Notes: generated by a model from the letters alone, not told the origin. DNA of 64,000 bases from Acinetobacter geminorum (GCF_013009345.1 NZ_JABELE010000017.1:10779-74778), one strand, 5' to 3'. Shown: positions 33,284 through 42,878, counted from the first letter of the stretch. A program made the numbers and translations.

Positions 33284-33892
33284 TTAAGCAAATTTCAAAG
33301 AGAAATGTGTTTTTACCGGGTCGATAGATGAGTGACTACACATCGAATTTTCTGGAATCAAATAATTCAGCAAATCTGGAAATGGCCCAAAACCTGAGGC
33401 AACATTAATATGGCCCACTTCTCCAAGATTAACGGGATTTAACTTCCATGATTTTGCAAGTTGTAATGCATCAAAAAAGCCGAGCCATGGATCATTTTCA
33501 CTAATGAGTAGCGTTGCAGGTACATCAATTTTTAATTGATGAAAATAATCTTTGTAGTCGGTCAAGCTATGGCGAGCAAACCCTGCTTCCCCAAAGCGTG
33601 CTGGATTCGCTGGAGCGACTAAAATTAGTTTCTTAACTTGGCTTTTTAATTCTGGATGCTCAGCTAAAGCAGCTACACTCGTTAAGCATCCGAAACTATG
33701 TGCAACAATTTGAACAGGAGCTTGAGCTGCGTGAACTGTTTTAACGAATTGCTCAACCCATTCACTTAATACAGGTCTATCCCAGTTTTTTTGCTCAACA
33801 CGAGAACTAGACACGAGTTGACGCTGCAACCAAGATTGCCAATGCTGATGTTCACTGCCACCTACACCCGGAACAATTACAGTTTGAATCAT
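33284..33892 (-). CDS. RBBP9/YdeN-type serine hydrolase
   Basis: 202 residues with an alpha/beta-hydrolase fold of the RBBP9/YdeN group. It starts MIQTVIVPGVGGSEHQHWQ. The nucleophile is in AHSFGCL, the acid is probably in LLISENDPWLG, and the base in VGHINVASGFGPFPD. The substrate is unknown. It is inserted between the sulfate-binding protein gene and cysT on the same strand, about 30 bp and 80 bp from them, so it is likely co-regulated with sulfate uptake; this suggests an ester- or thioester-linked role, but that is inference. A 20-residue tail after FPDLLNYLIP is unusual and Ser/His-rich. Confidence 0.8.
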   Translation of the reverse strand: MIQTVIVPGVGGSEHQHWQSWLQRQLVSSSRVEQKNWDRPVLSEWVEQFVKTVHAAQAPVQIVAHSFGCLTSVAALAEHPELKSQVKKLILVAPANPARFGEAGFARHSLTDYKDYFHQLKIDVPATLLISENDPWLGFFDALQLAKSWKLNPVNLGEVGHINVASGFGPFPDLLNYLIPENSMCSHSSIDPVKTHFSLKFA

Positions 33893-33922
33893 GTCTGTTC
33901 TCCTTACTTTTAGTGCAAAGAA

Positions 33923-34930
33923 TCACTTCTCTGCACTATTGATTTTCACAATTTGATCGAAAACACCACCATTATCAAAGTGTTGTTTTTGTACTTTTGT
34001 CCAACCACCAAACTCTTTATCGATTGTTACAAGCTTCAATGGCTTAAATACATTGCTGTATTTTTTAAGAACAGCTGCGTTACGCGGACGGTAGAAGTTA
34101 CGTGCTGCAATTTCTTGACCAGCAGGTGAGTACAAATAGTTGAGATAACCTTTAGCAATGGTTAAGTTGCCTTTTTTAGCTGCATTCTTCTCCACAATTG
34201 CAACTGGAGGTTCAGCTAAGATTGAAAGAGACGGAGTAATAATTTCAAATTTGCCGGGCTGTTCACGAATAGCTAAATGAGCTTCATTTTCCCAAGCCAG
34301 TAATACATCACCAATGCCTCGCTCAGCGAAAGTAGTCGTCGCACCGCGAGCACCAGAGTCTAGAACTTTAGTGTGTTTATAAATTTGGCGAACGTATTCT
34401 TGTGCTTTCGCGTCATTGCCGCCTGGTTGATGTTTTGCCCAAGCCCAAGCTGCAAGATAGTTCCAACGAGCACCACCAGAGGTTTTCGGGTTTGGTGTAA
34501 TGATTTCTATGCCTGGTTTGATTAAATCAGCCCAGTCTTTAATTTGCTTTGGGTTGCCTTTACGCACCAAAAACACAATGGTTGATGTATATGGCGTTGA
34601 GTTTTGTGGCAGTTTTTTCTGCCAGTTTGTTGGAAGTAACTTTGCTTTTTCAGCAATTTCATCAATGTCTGCTGCAAGTGCTAATGTCACCACATCTGCA
34701 TTTAAACCATCGATAACTGCACGAGCCTGTTTACCAGAACCGCCGTGTGATTGCTTAAACTCAATATCTTGACCAGTGCGTTTTTTCCAGTAAGTACCGA
34801 ACTGTTTGTTGAAATCTGTATATAGCTCACGAGTAGGATCGTAAGAAACATTTAAAAACTCTTGGGCTGCAAATGATGAAACAGAAACAAGTGCAGCGAT
34901 AACCCCGACTTTTAATTGAGAAAAACGCAT
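33923..34930 (-). CDS. sbp: periplasmic sulfate-binding protein
   Basis: 335 residues. A signal peptide (about 1-22, ending SSFAA) precedes the family start QEFLNVSYDPTRELYTDFN. Ligand-binding segments include FKQSHGGSGKQARAVIDG and TPNPKTSGGARWNYLAAW, which form the sulfate pocket. It delivers sulfate or thiosulfate to CysT/CysW. A start 33 bases upstream is in frame, but the ATG at 34930 gives a normal signal peptide and follows GAGGA. It is the first gene of the cluster; the 263-bp upstream region, shared with pabC, should hold its CysB-responsive promoter. Confidence 0.94.
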   Translation of the reverse strand: MRFSQLKVGVIAALVSVSSFAAQEFLNVSYDPTRELYTDFNKQFGTYWKKRTGQDIEFKQSHGGSGKQARAVIDGLNADVVTLALAADIDEIAEKAKLLPTNWQKKLPQNSTPYTSTIVFLVRKGNPKQIKDWADLIKPGIEIITPNPKTSGGARWNYLAAWAWAKHQPGGNDAKAQEYVRQIYKHTKVLDSGARGATTTFAERGIGDVLLAWENEAHLAIREQPGKFEIITPSLSILAEPPVAIVEKNAAKKGNLTIAKGYLNYLYSPAGQEIAARNFYRPRNAAVLKKYSNVFKPLKLVTIDKEFGGWTKVQKQHFDNGGVFDQIVKINSAEK

Positions 34931-35086
34931 GAGATAAATCCTCAAAAAATATGAAATGTTCAAAACTTGAACGCAGAATAGCGCTAGTCTTTATTCTAAA
35001 AAAATAATAAAAAACGAATTTAATATGAAAAAAATAGAAATATTAAAAATAGATAAACTATTCTTAAATCTTGATATATAACGAGT

Positions 35087-35115
35087 TTCAAAACTAGATA
35101 CGAAATCGGTATAAT
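35087..35115 (+). promoter_or_regulatory. sigma-70-type promoter for pabC-mltG-tmk
   Basis: A perfect -10 box TATAAT lies at 35110-35115 with TTCAAA as -35 at exactly 17-bp spacing. Transcription would start near 35122, giving a leader of about 70 nt. Confidence 0.55.
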
Positions 35116-35193
35116 TTTTTAAAATCAGTCATTTATTATTTAAATGAAAGGTGGTGTATTGTTGTGCGGCTTTTAGTAAAGGATGGAACAAAC

Positions 35194-36006
35194 ATGTGGT
35201 GTTTTAAAAATGGGCAACCCGTTGAGACTATTCCTTTATTAGATCGAGCCTTTCATTATGGTGATGGATGCTTTACTACAATTCGTGTTTTTCAAAACCA
35301 AATTGAGCTTAAAGAAAGGCACTGGCAACGTCTAAAACTTGCATGTCAAAAACTGTCTTTGACTGTAAATTTTGAATTAATTGAACTGAGTTTACAGCAA
35401 CTGCAAAAGCAAAACCTCGTACTCAACGGCACTTTAAAAATTGTGATTAGTCGTGGGGAAGGCGACCGTGGTTATAGCTTGCCAAAACATGAGGCTGATA
35501 TTTATATCTGGTTTTATCCAAAAGCTTTAGAGCCGTTTGTGCCTGATTCTATCCAGTGTGGTGTTTTAAATCAGGCCCTAGGTTTAACTATGCCGAGCTT
35601 GGTCGGACTTAAATCTTTAAATCGCCTTGAACAAGTATTGCTAAAAAAAGAAGCAGATCAACTCGGGTGGGCTGAAGCATTAGTTACTGATGTACAAGGT
35701 TATATTGTTGAAGGGGTCAGTAGTAATTGTTTTATTCGTTTAAATGATAGATGGATTACTCCTGAACTTCGTTATAATGGCGTCCACGGTGTAATGCGGG
35801 CAGAAATTCTGGCGCGTATGCAGCACCATGGTATTGCCTGTGAAGTACGTGTGATTGAATTAGATGAAGTATCTGAAATACAAAGTCTATTCTTTTGTAA
35901 TGCTTTAAACCCTATGCGAGTGGTTACTCATTTAGGCGAGAAAATGCTAGATACACAGGCATGCATAGATTTATTTCATATCCTTAACTTAAATCAGATT
36001 CATTAA
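35194..36006 (+). CDS. pabC: aminodeoxychorismate lyase PabC
   Basis: 270 residues, a fold-type IV PLP enzyme. It converts 4-amino-4-deoxychorismate to p-aminobenzoate and pyruvate for folate synthesis. The family start NGQPVETIPLLDRAFHYGDGCFTT is intact, the PLP lysine lies in GLKSLNRLEQ, and the cofactor-phosphate region is VEGVSSNCF. A GTG at 35164 also has a good ribosome binding site, but it would add ten residues not seen in the family; the ATG at 35194 is preferred. It is first in the pabC-mltG-tmk operon, an order shared by many proteobacteria. Confidence 0.92.
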   Translation: MWCFKNGQPVETIPLLDRAFHYGDGCFTTIRVFQNQIELKERHWQRLKLACQKLSLTVNFELIELSLQQLQKQNLVLNGTLKIVISRGEGDRGYSLPKHEADIYIWFYPKALEPFVPDSIQCGVLNQALGLTMPSLVGLKSLNRLEQVLLKKEADQLGWAEALVTDVQGYIVEGVSSNCFIRLNDRWITPELRYNGVHGVMRAEILARMQHHGIACEVRVIELDEVSEIQSLFFCNALNPMRVVTHLGEKMLDTQACIDLFHILNLNQIH

Positions 36007-36007
36007 T

Positions 36008-37078
36008 ATGCCGAAGCCACCTGTGAATGCGAAAGCAAAAAACGCCAAGAAAAATAACAAAAAACAAGCTCCAAAATTTTCTAAGCGATTGGTTCTAATT
36101 AGCCTTTTTATTGTTTTAATCTTTACGTTTGCGATTTTATGGTCAAGTTTGTTTAAGGCTTATCCTATCGAAGGAAAAAAACAGATGTTATCTATTACAT
36201 CTGGGGAAACTTATTCTGGTTTTATTGATCGTTTGGCAAAAGAGGACAAAGTTAGCTTTCCTATCGTCTTAAAGCTTTATCAGAAGTTTATGATTCATGA
36301 CAGCATGAAAGCTGGTGTGTATGAAATTGAACAAGGGATGAGCGTAAGACAAGTGTTAGAGATGTTGTCTGATGCTGATAATGCTCAGATGAACCGTGTT
36401 TTGGTGATTGAAGGTACAACTTTTAAGCAGCTTATTACTGCATTAAAAAATGATAAAAATGTAAAAAATACAATATTGGATTTACCTAATGATCAGCTTA
36501 TGAAAGCGCTTGGGATTCCTTACGATCATCCAGAGGGCTTGTTCGCGCCGAATACTTATTTCTTTGCCAAAGGCGAGACTGATAAGAAAATTCTGACCGA
36601 TTTATATCATCGTCAAATGAAAGCCTTAGATACAGCTTGGGCAAATCGCGCGCCGAATTTACCGTATAAAGATAAATATGAAGCATTAATTATGGCTTCT
36701 ATTGTTGAGAAAGAAACGAGTTTAGACAGTGAACTTACACAAGTTTCTGGAGTTTTTGTCCGCCGTTTAAAACTTGGTATGCGTTTACAAACGGATCCAA
36801 CTGTTATTTATGGAATGGGTAATAACTATAAAGGCAACATTACCCGAGAAGACCTCCGTACTCCAACACCATATAATACTTATACTATTAATGGTTTACC
36901 GCCAACTCCAATTGCTTTGCCAAGCCAAAAGGCAATTGAAGCAGCATTACATCCAGATGATTCAAATAACATCTATTTTGTTGCGACTGGTAATGGTGGA
37001 CATAAATTTACGGCAAGCTTGCAAGCACATAATCAAGCTGTGCAGGATTATTTATCCGTGTTGAGATCGAAGAAATAA
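36008..37078 (+). CDS. mltG: endolytic murein transglycosylase MltG
   Basis: 356 residues. A Lys-rich cytoplasmic tail (about 1-28) is followed by one transmembrane helix (about 29-48) and a LysM-like plus YceG domain in the periplasm. The catalytic Glu lies in IMASIVEKETSL, and the family signature LQTDPTVIYG and RTPTPYNTYTINGLPPTPI are intact. It cleaves nascent glycan strands near the membrane and is thought to set their length. It begins one base after the pabC stop codon. Confidence 0.94.
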   Translation: MPKPPVNAKAKNAKKNNKKQAPKFSKRLVLISLFIVLIFTFAILWSSLFKAYPIEGKKQMLSITSGETYSGFIDRLAKEDKVSFPIVLKLYQKFMIHDSMKAGVYEIEQGMSVRQVLEMLSDADNAQMNRVLVIEGTTFKQLITALKNDKNVKNTILDLPNDQLMKALGIPYDHPEGLFAPNTYFFAKGETDKKILTDLYHRQMKALDTAWANRAPNLPYKDKYEALIMASIVEKETSLDSELTQVSGVFVRRLKLGMRLQTDPTVIYGMGNNYKGNITREDLRTPTPYNTYTINGLPPTPIALPSQKAIEAALHPDDSNNIYFVATGNGGHKFTASLQAHNQAVQDYLSVLRSKK

Positions 37079-37087
37079 GGAAAAGAG

Positions 37088-37687
37088 ATGTTTATCAGCT
37101 TTGAAGGCACGGAAGGGGTAGGTAAAACTACACTCATTCGAAAAATTCATCAGCATTTTGAAGAGCAAGGCAAACGAGTTGTTTTAACTCGAGAGCCGGG
37201 GGGTACACCGTTAGCTGAACAAATTCGTTCGATGCTTTTGGCTGTGAATCATGATGAAAATATGAGTCATGATACTGAGTTATTACTCATTTATGCAGCA
37301 CGTGCTCAACACTTACAACAGGTTATTTTGCCTGCTTTAGAAGCTAATAAAATTGTATTAAGTGATCGCTTTACCGATGCGAGTTTTGCCTATCAATGTT
37401 CTGGTCGCGGTTTAAGCCAAGATAAATTACAGCTTTTAAATCAGAACTTCGTTTCACGCATGCCGGAGGTGACTTTCTGGTTAGATGCACCGATTGAACT
37501 TGGTATGAACCGTGCACGTGAACGCGGAGCTTTAGACCGTTTTGAACAAGAAAAGTTAAGCTTCTTTACTAAGGTTCGTGAAGGTTATGAAACCTTGTGG
37601 AAAGCTGAACCGGAACGGATTAAGCGAATAGATGCAACACAAAGTCCTGATCAGGTGTTTGAGCAGGCTTTGCAATATTTACGGTAA
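37088..37687 (+). CDS. tmk: thymidylate kinase
   Basis: 199 residues. It phosphorylates dTMP to dTDP for DNA synthesis. The P-loop is FEGTEGVGKTTL, the substrate-binding DR(E/Y)-type segment is REPGGTPLAEQIR, and the base-binding region is LSDRFTDASFAYQ. The lid region has RARERGALDRFEQ. GGAAAAGAG precedes the ATG. It follows mltG by 9 bp and is the last gene of the operon; holB, which often follows in E. coli-type operons, is absent here. Confidence 0.96.
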   Translation: MFISFEGTEGVGKTTLIRKIHQHFEEQGKRVVLTREPGGTPLAEQIRSMLLAVNHDENMSHDTELLLIYAARAQHLQQVILPALEANKIVLSDRFTDASFAYQCSGRGLSQDKLQLLNQNFVSRMPEVTFWLDAPIELGMNRARERGALDRFEQEKLSFFTKVREGYETLWKAEPERIKRIDATQSPDQVFEQALQYLR

Positions 37688-37825
37688 GCAATTGGATGAG
37701 CCACTCTTATAAAAATATAGGAGTGGTGAAAAATGATGTTAATTCTGATTTAAATCGTCATAGAAAATATCTGTAATTTTCTTATGCTATCTTAAATATG
37801 ATTTATAGATTGAAGAATAACAAGG

Positions 37826-38242
37826 ATGAAAAGTTCAAAAGAAGAAATCGTGGCATTTCTTGAAAAGGAATTTCCACCAAGTCTTGAACATTGCACAATT
37901 GAATCAGTCACTCCCAAAGCTGCAGTTGTTTACTATCATGTCGATCAAAGGCATCAACGCCCTGGTGGTACTATATCTGGCCCAACCATGATGACTTTGG
38001 CAGACTTTGCTTTATATATTGCGATATTAGGTGAGATTGGTATTGTTGGTTTAGCTGTGACGACCAACTTTAATATTAATTTTTTAAGAAAACCTGCAGG
38101 TGATCAAGACTTACGTAGTGAATGTAAACTCATGAAAGTCGGAAAGAGCTTGGTTGTCGGAGAGGTCTGGATTTATTCGGTCGGTCTGGATGAACCTGTG
38201 GCGCATGTGACTGCGACTTATTCAATTCCACCTAGAGCATAA
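37826..38242 (+). CDS. PaaI-family hotdog thioesterase
   Basis: 138 residues, a single hotdog domain. The characteristic helix region reads RPGGTISGPTMMTLADFALYIAIL, followed by TTNFNINFLRKP. Members hydrolyse acyl-CoA thioesters; substrate unknown. AACAAGGATG provides a ribosome binding site that overlaps the ATG. It is a single gene, 138 bp after tmk, with a bidirectional terminator shared with nadB. Another PaaI-type protein lies near 52 kb. Confidence 0.85.
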   Translation: MKSSKEEIVAFLEKEFPPSLEHCTIESVTPKAAVVYYHVDQRHQRPGGTISGPTMMTLADFALYIAILGEIGIVGLAVTTNFNINFLRKPAGDQDLRSECKLMKVGKSLVVGEVWIYSVGLDEPVAHVTATYSIPPRA

Positions 38243-38256
38243 ATATTAAACCAAAT

Positions 38257-38284
38257 AAAAAGCACAGCCAGAGCTGTGCTTTTT
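38257..38284. terminator. bidirectional terminator between the thioesterase and nadB
   Basis: AGCACAGC-CAGA-GCTGTGCT with flanking AAAA and TTTT serves both convergent genes. Confidence 0.88.
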
Positions 38285-38299
38285 CTGTAGAAGGGCACC

Positions 38300-39937
38300 T
38301 TAAATATCAGTATTAACCAACGGCTGTTCTACTGCAAAATTTGGAGGAGTTAAAACCGTTTTACGAATCTCGTTCGAAGTTTCCGGATAATCGAGCGTGT
38401 AATGTAGACCACGTGATTCTTTACGTTGCATAGCACAGCGAACAATCATTTCAGATACTAAAACAAGGTTACGCAGCTCAATCAGGTTTTTGCTAACACG
38501 GTAGTCTTGATAATATTCAGTGATTTCACGCTTTAACATTTCAATACGGTGTAACGCACGTTCTAAACGTTTTGTGGTTCTGACAATACCAACGTAGTTC
38601 CACATGGTTGAACGTAACTCATCCCAGTTTTGTAAAATCACAACATCTTCATCAGGGTTGGTTACTTGTGAGTCATCCCAAGTTGGTACTTCAGGTAATT
38701 TGAAGTTTTCATCAAATTTATTTTCGATGTCTTTTGCCGCACTCATACCGTAAACGAAGCACTCAAGTAATGAGTTACTTGCCATACGGTTTGCACCATG
38801 TAAGCCTGTATAAGATGTTTCACCAATCGCATAGAGACCTTCAATATCCGTCTGGCTATTTGAGTCAACCACAACACCACCACATGTATAGTGAGCTGCT
38901 GGCACCACTGGAATCATGTCTTTGGTAATGTCGATGCCTAACTCAAGCAATCGTGCATAAAGTGTAGGGAAGTGCTCTTTAATAAATTCAGGTGATTTAT
39001 GGGTAATGTCTAACCATACATGGCGAATACCGAGACGTTTGATTTCGTGGTCAATTGTACGTGCCACAATATCGCGAGGAGCTAGTTCTGCACGATCATC
39101 AAAACGCAACATAAAACGTTCGCCATCAGGTAAGCGCAAATAAGCACCTTCACCACGCATAGCTTCGGTAATTAAAAATGAGCGTGCTTGAGGATGATAC
39201 AGACAAGTTGGGTGGAACTGATTAAATTCCATATTGGCAACGCGGCAACCTGCACGGAAAGCCATTGCAATACCATCACCTGTGGCAATATCTGGATTAG
39301 ATGTGTACAGATAAGCTTTCATCGCACCGCCGCAAGCCAGTGCGGTGAATGGTGCAAGGAAGGTATGAACCTTTTCAGTATTTTCATCTAATGTATATAA
39401 ACCAATAGCGCGATTCGCTTGGTCGGTATGGCCTAATTTATGCGAGGTGATTAAGTCAATCGCAATATAATTTTCAAAAATAGTAATATTTTTACGTTCT
39501 TTGGCACGCTCAACTAAAGTGGTTGAAATGGCTTTGCCTGTTGCATCAGCAGAATGGATAATGCGACGCTGCGAGTGACCACCTTCGCGAGTTAAGTGAA
39601 GTTGCTCATCTTCATCTAAGGTAAATTGCACGCCTTGTTTTAAAAGAAAATCAACAGAAGGGCGACCACCTTCTACGGTATGTTGTACCGCGTCCATTTC
39701 ACATAAATGAGCGCCTGCAATCATAGTGTCATTAATATGCTGTTGAATAGAGTCAGTCTCATCAAGAACAGCAGCAACGCCACCTTGAGCATAAAAGGTA
39801 CTTGCTTCGGTTAGAGCAGCTTTGGCTAAAACTGCAATATTAAAATGATTTGGTAACGATAAAGCCAGACTTAAACCAGCGCCGCCGCTGCCCACAATAA
39901 TCACGTCAAAGTGGTGAATTGTCTGTAAATTAGGCAT
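38300..39937 (-). CDS. nadB: L-aspartate oxidase NadB
   Basis: 545 residues from the chosen start. A flavoenzyme that oxidises L-aspartate to iminoaspartate, the first step of de novo NAD synthesis. The FAD-binding motif is VIIVGSGGAGLSLAL. Active-site segments include STFYAQGGVAAV, HSQRRIIHSADATG, EFNQFHPTCLY, THKSPEFIKEHFPT and GLYAIGETSYTGLHGANRMASNSLLE. Four start codons lie within 15 bases (TTG 39952, ATG 39949, 39943, 39937) and none has a clear ribosome binding site; 39937 gives the usual spacing to the FAD motif. Confidence 0.93.
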   Translation of the reverse strand: MPNLQTIHHFDVIIVGSGGAGLSLALSLPNHFNIAVLAKAALTEASTFYAQGGVAAVLDETDSIQQHINDTMIAGAHLCEMDAVQHTVEGGRPSVDFLLKQGVQFTLDEDEQLHLTREGGHSQRRIIHSADATGKAISTTLVERAKERKNITIFENYIAIDLITSHKLGHTDQANRAIGLYTLDENTEKVHTFLAPFTALACGGAMKAYLYTSNPDIATGDGIAMAFRAGCRVANMEFNQFHPTCLYHPQARSFLITEAMRGEGAYLRLPDGERFMLRFDDRAELAPRDIVARTIDHEIKRLGIRHVWLDITHKSPEFIKEHFPTLYARLLELGIDITKDMIPVVPAAHYTCGGVVVDSNSQTDIEGLYAIGETSYTGLHGANRMASNSLLECFVYGMSAAKDIENKFDENFKLPEVPTWDDSQVTNPDEDVVILQNWDELRSTMWNYVGIVRTTKRLERALHRIEMLKREITEYYQDYRVSKNLIELRNLVLVSEMIVRCAMQRKESRGLHYTLDYPETSNEIRKTVLTPPNFAVEQPLVNTDI

Positions 39938-40174
39938 GTCCATTCGCATCAATTTAAAACGTCCGCTAATGACACCCCTTTTTACCTAAAAAGGCAAGAG
40001 CTTAAGCGCTCTAACTCAGAGAAAAATTGCAATTGGCTTAAAAAGTTGCAATGCGTAAAATAATCCTTGTGATGATGTATTACAAATAAACATATTGTTA
40101 CGCACAACCCCAAAGCGTTGTGATACAACAGTTTTATTCTTATTCTCGTAGACCAAATTGTGGGTGAGCACCGA

Positions 40175-41551
40175 ATGAAATCTCGCTATTTACAACAAGG
40201 AATGTATGCAGCGGTATTTACAGTTGCTGCTGTTCAAGCAAATGCTGCTGTTGATTTTTCAAACCTCGTTGAACAAGTTAGTCCAGCAGTTGTGAGTGTG
40301 AATGTCGTAAAAAAAATGACTCAGGATGAACTGTTGCAGCAGCAAGTTCCTGAAATTTTAAAACGTTTCTTTGGCAATCAGGTCATCATTCCACAGCAAC
40401 GAGGTCCACAAGAAAAGACAGCTTACGGAAGTGCATTCTTTATTAGTAAAGATGGCTATTTACTCACAAACCACCATGTGATTGAAAATGCCTCTCGTAT
40501 CAGCATCACTCTAAATGACCGCCGTGAAATTGATGCAACCGTAGTGGGTAGTGATGAGCGTACAGACGTTGCTTTGTTAAAGGTAAATGGAACTAACTAT
40601 CCAGCTTTACGAGTAGGAAATGTTGATCGTTTACGTGTCGGAGAACCTGTTTTAGCTATTGGTTCGCCGTTTGGCTTTGACTACTCAGCTTCGGCAGGTA
40701 TTGTCAGTGCAAAATCTCGGAACATGAGTGGTGAAACCTCGGTGCCGTTTATTCAAACTGACGTGGCTTTAAACCCAGGTAACTCTGGTGGTCCATTATT
40801 TAATCAAAATGGTGAAGTGGTCGGGGTAAATTCACGAATATTTAGTGGTACTGGCGGCTATATGGGCTTGTCTTTCTCTATTCCGATTGATGTAGCAATG
40901 GATGTTGCGGACCAGCTCAAAACAAAAGGTAAAGTAACGCGTTCTTATCTTGGGGTGATGATGCAAGATATTGATCGAAACCTTGCTGATGCCTATAAGT
41001 TACCAAAACCTGAAGGTGCTTTAATTACTCAAATTTCTCCGAACTCACCTGCACAAAAAGCAGGGCTAAGAGCTGGAGATGTCATTTTAAAATTAAATGG
41101 TGCGCCTGTACTTCGTACGAGTGATTTACTCTATGCATTAAACAAAGTACAGCCAAATCAAACCGTTCAGTTTGAAGTATTACGTGATGATAAAACACGC
41201 AATATTTCAGCGACTTTAACGACTGCGCCAGATGAAACACCTGCTACTGGTGCACAAGGTGCTGCATCTAAAGGGCCAGTTTTAGGCATGAGTATTCGTG
41301 ATCTAGCTGAACCGGAAAAAAATGCGTTGAGCGTGAAAGGGGGGATTTATGTACAAGATGTTCGCCGTGGCGGTTTAGCATCATTGTCGAATATCATTCC
41401 AGGTGATGTGATTACTCAAGTCAATAATAACCAAATTTTAAATAGTCAGGATTTTGCAAAAGTTGTTTCTAACTTGCCGAAAAATACCGTAGCACGTGTT
41501 GCTATTATTCGTCAGGGACAGCGCGCGATGCTTGGTTTACGTATTCAATAG
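40175..41551 (+). CDS. mucD: DegP/MucD-type periplasmic serine protease
   Basis: 458 residues. A signal peptide (about 1-25, ending ANAA) is followed by a trypsin-like domain. The triad is visible: His in LTNHHVIENA, Asp in DERTDVALLKV and Ser in LNPGNSGGPL. Two PDZ domains follow (about 260-350, ending before the TGAQGAASKG linker, and about 370-458). It is a quality-control protease/chaperone for misfolded envelope proteins. A GTG 15 bases upstream is in frame, but the ATG at 40175 follows GGTGAG. It is a single gene with its own terminator, divergent from nadB. Confidence 0.93.
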   Translation: MKSRYLQQGMYAAVFTVAAVQANAAVDFSNLVEQVSPAVVSVNVVKKMTQDELLQQQVPEILKRFFGNQVIIPQQRGPQEKTAYGSAFFISKDGYLLTNHHVIENASRISITLNDRREIDATVVGSDERTDVALLKVNGTNYPALRVGNVDRLRVGEPVLAIGSPFGFDYSASAGIVSAKSRNMSGETSVPFIQTDVALNPGNSGGPLFNQNGEVVGVNSRIFSGTGGYMGLSFSIPIDVAMDVADQLKTKGKVTRSYLGVMMQDIDRNLADAYKLPKPEGALITQISPNSPAQKAGLRAGDVILKLNGAPVLRTSDLLYALNKVQPNQTVQFEVLRDDKTRNISATLTTAPDETPATGAQGAASKGPVLGMSIRDLAEPEKNALSVKGGIYVQDVRRGGLASLSNIIPGDVITQVNNNQILNSQDFAKVVSNLPKNTVARVAIIRQGQRAMLGLRIQ

Positions 41552-41571
41552 TCCTCAACCCAATCAATAAG

Positions 41572-41595
41572 CCACCCTGGAAATGGGTGGTTTTT
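41572..41595 (+). terminator. terminator after the DegP/MucD gene
   Basis: CCACCC and GGGTGG form a 6-bp stem with a 7-nt loop, followed by TTTTT. Confidence 0.8.
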
Positions 41596-41673
41596 GTTAT
41601 TTATCTTGAGCGTTTAGCGATATCTACCTACACTTATTTCAGTTTTAAGGTTAATAAATAAGAGTGTTCATTT

Positions 41674-42129
41674 GTGAGTAGTATTTTTGATTTACATATT
41701 CAGGTACAGCCACATCACATTGATGCGTTGGGACATGTAAATAATGTGATGTATGTTCAATGGATGCAAGATGTAGCTGCTGCCCATGTTGAAACTTTGG
41801 GAGTAGGGGTAACTAAGTATCTTGAGTTAAAACATGCAATGGTCGCGGTTGAGCATCATGTGCAATATCGTAAAGCTGCATTTGAAGGCGAACAAATCGT
41901 ATTACGTACATGGTTAGATGACATTAATGCACTTTATTCGTTCCGCCAGTATGTGTTTTTTCGTCCATCAGATCAGGCCGTATTATTTGTTGGGAATACC
42001 AAATGGGCATGTATTGAAATTGCTACTGGACGTCCAAAACGAATGTCGCCAACTTTTACCCATGCATACAAGCCGCTTGACTCAAGCATAAATCCTTACG
42101 ATTTTACCGTTTCGTATGATCGCAAGTAA
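41674..42129 (+). CDS. 4HBT-type acyl-CoA thioesterase
   Basis: 151 residues, hotdog fold of the 4-hydroxybenzoyl-CoA thioesterase type. The signature is HIDALGHVNNVMYVQWMQDVAAAH, where Asp and Asn positions match catalytic residues of this family. A GTG start follows AAGAG. It is preceded by the protease terminator and followed 17 bp later by a GNAT gene on the same strand. The substrate is unknown. Confidence 0.83.
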   Translation: MSSIFDLHIQVQPHHIDALGHVNNVMYVQWMQDVAAAHVETLGVGVTKYLELKHAMVAVEHHVQYRKAAFEGEQIVLRTWLDDINALYSFRQYVFFRPSDQAVLFVGNTKWACIEIATGRPKRMSPTFTHAYKPLDSSINPYDFTVSYDRK

Positions 42130-42146
42130 AAAAGAGAGGCTGGAAT

Positions 42147-42695
42147 TTGGAGTATTTATTTTCTATAGAAACAGATCGATTAATCTTAAGTGACCTTACA
42201 GAAACTGATAAAAATTTTATCTTTGAATTATTTTCAAATTCAAGCGTACTCGAATTTTATGATTTAGAAGCCTTTACTTTATTGGAAGAAGCTGAGGCTT
42301 TAATTGAAAAAATGCATAAAAAATGGAATCAACAGCTAGGTTTTAGGCATGCTATTTGTCTTAAAAAAGATGGAACTATGTTGGGAACATGTGGTGTAAA
42401 TACTATCAAACAAATTGGTGATGATTTTGCGGTTGTTATTGGTTATGAGCTTCATCCTAATGCATGGGGTAAGGGATATATGCAAGAGGCTCTTGTAGGG
42501 CTCATCCAGTATTTGAAACAAGGCAGATTATTCCAAAAACAAATAAAATATGTTTGGGCTGAAATATTTGAACAGAACATTAGATCTCAACAAGTCGTGC
42601 AGAAACTCGGATTTGAATTGATTGGGGATATAGCTAATGAAACTGGCAATAATTTATCTGCAAGCTTACTTAAGTTCGAGTTAAAACTGTTCTGA
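42147..42695 (+). CDS. GNAT-family N-acetyltransferase
   Basis: 182 residues of the RimJ/RimL-like group that uses acetyl-CoA. It has the usual N-terminal start ETDRLILSDLTETD, the acetyl-CoA pyrophosphate-binding region GYELHPNAWGKGYMQEAL, and the C-terminal NIRSQQVVQKLGFEL. It may acetylate a protein N-terminus or a small molecule; this cannot be decided. The start is TTG, supported by AGAGAGG at good spacing. It is likely co-transcribed with the preceding thioesterase. Base composition is more AT-rich than its neighbours. Confidence 0.8.
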   Translation: MEYLFSIETDRLILSDLTETDKNFIFELFSNSSVLEFYDLEAFTLLEEAEALIEKMHKKWNQQLGFRHAICLKKDGTMLGTCGVNTIKQIGDDFAVVIGYELHPNAWGKGYMQEALVGLIQYLKQGRLFQKQIKYVWAEIFEQNIRSQQVVQKLGFELIGDIANETGNNLSASLLKFELKLF

Positions 42696-42791
42696 TTTAA
42701 AGACTCTTCAAAGATAAATAGTTTGTTATATTGAGAAGTTTAAAAAGCTTTTTTAAAAGAAAGAATTTATATCTTTTTCATATCGGCAATC

Positions 42792-42800
42792 TGTTATAAT
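42792..42800 (+). promoter_or_regulatory. extended -10 promoter for lepA
   Basis: TGTTATAAT matches the extended -10 consensus TGnTATAAT exactly. No clear -35 is needed or seen. Transcription would begin near 42807, about 72 nt before the lepA ATG. Confidence 0.55.
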
Positions 42801-42878
42801 GTCACGCAATTTATTTAACCGCTTTGGCTGTGTATTAAAGCAAGCTACATAGCACTCTATATTTTCTCAAGGTAACCC

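Noticed and set aside
40310..40317. A8 tract in the DegP/MucD gene as a phase-variation site
   Set aside because: Short A-runs are common in this AT-rich genome and it encodes ordinary lysine codons; weaker case than the C8 run in recO.
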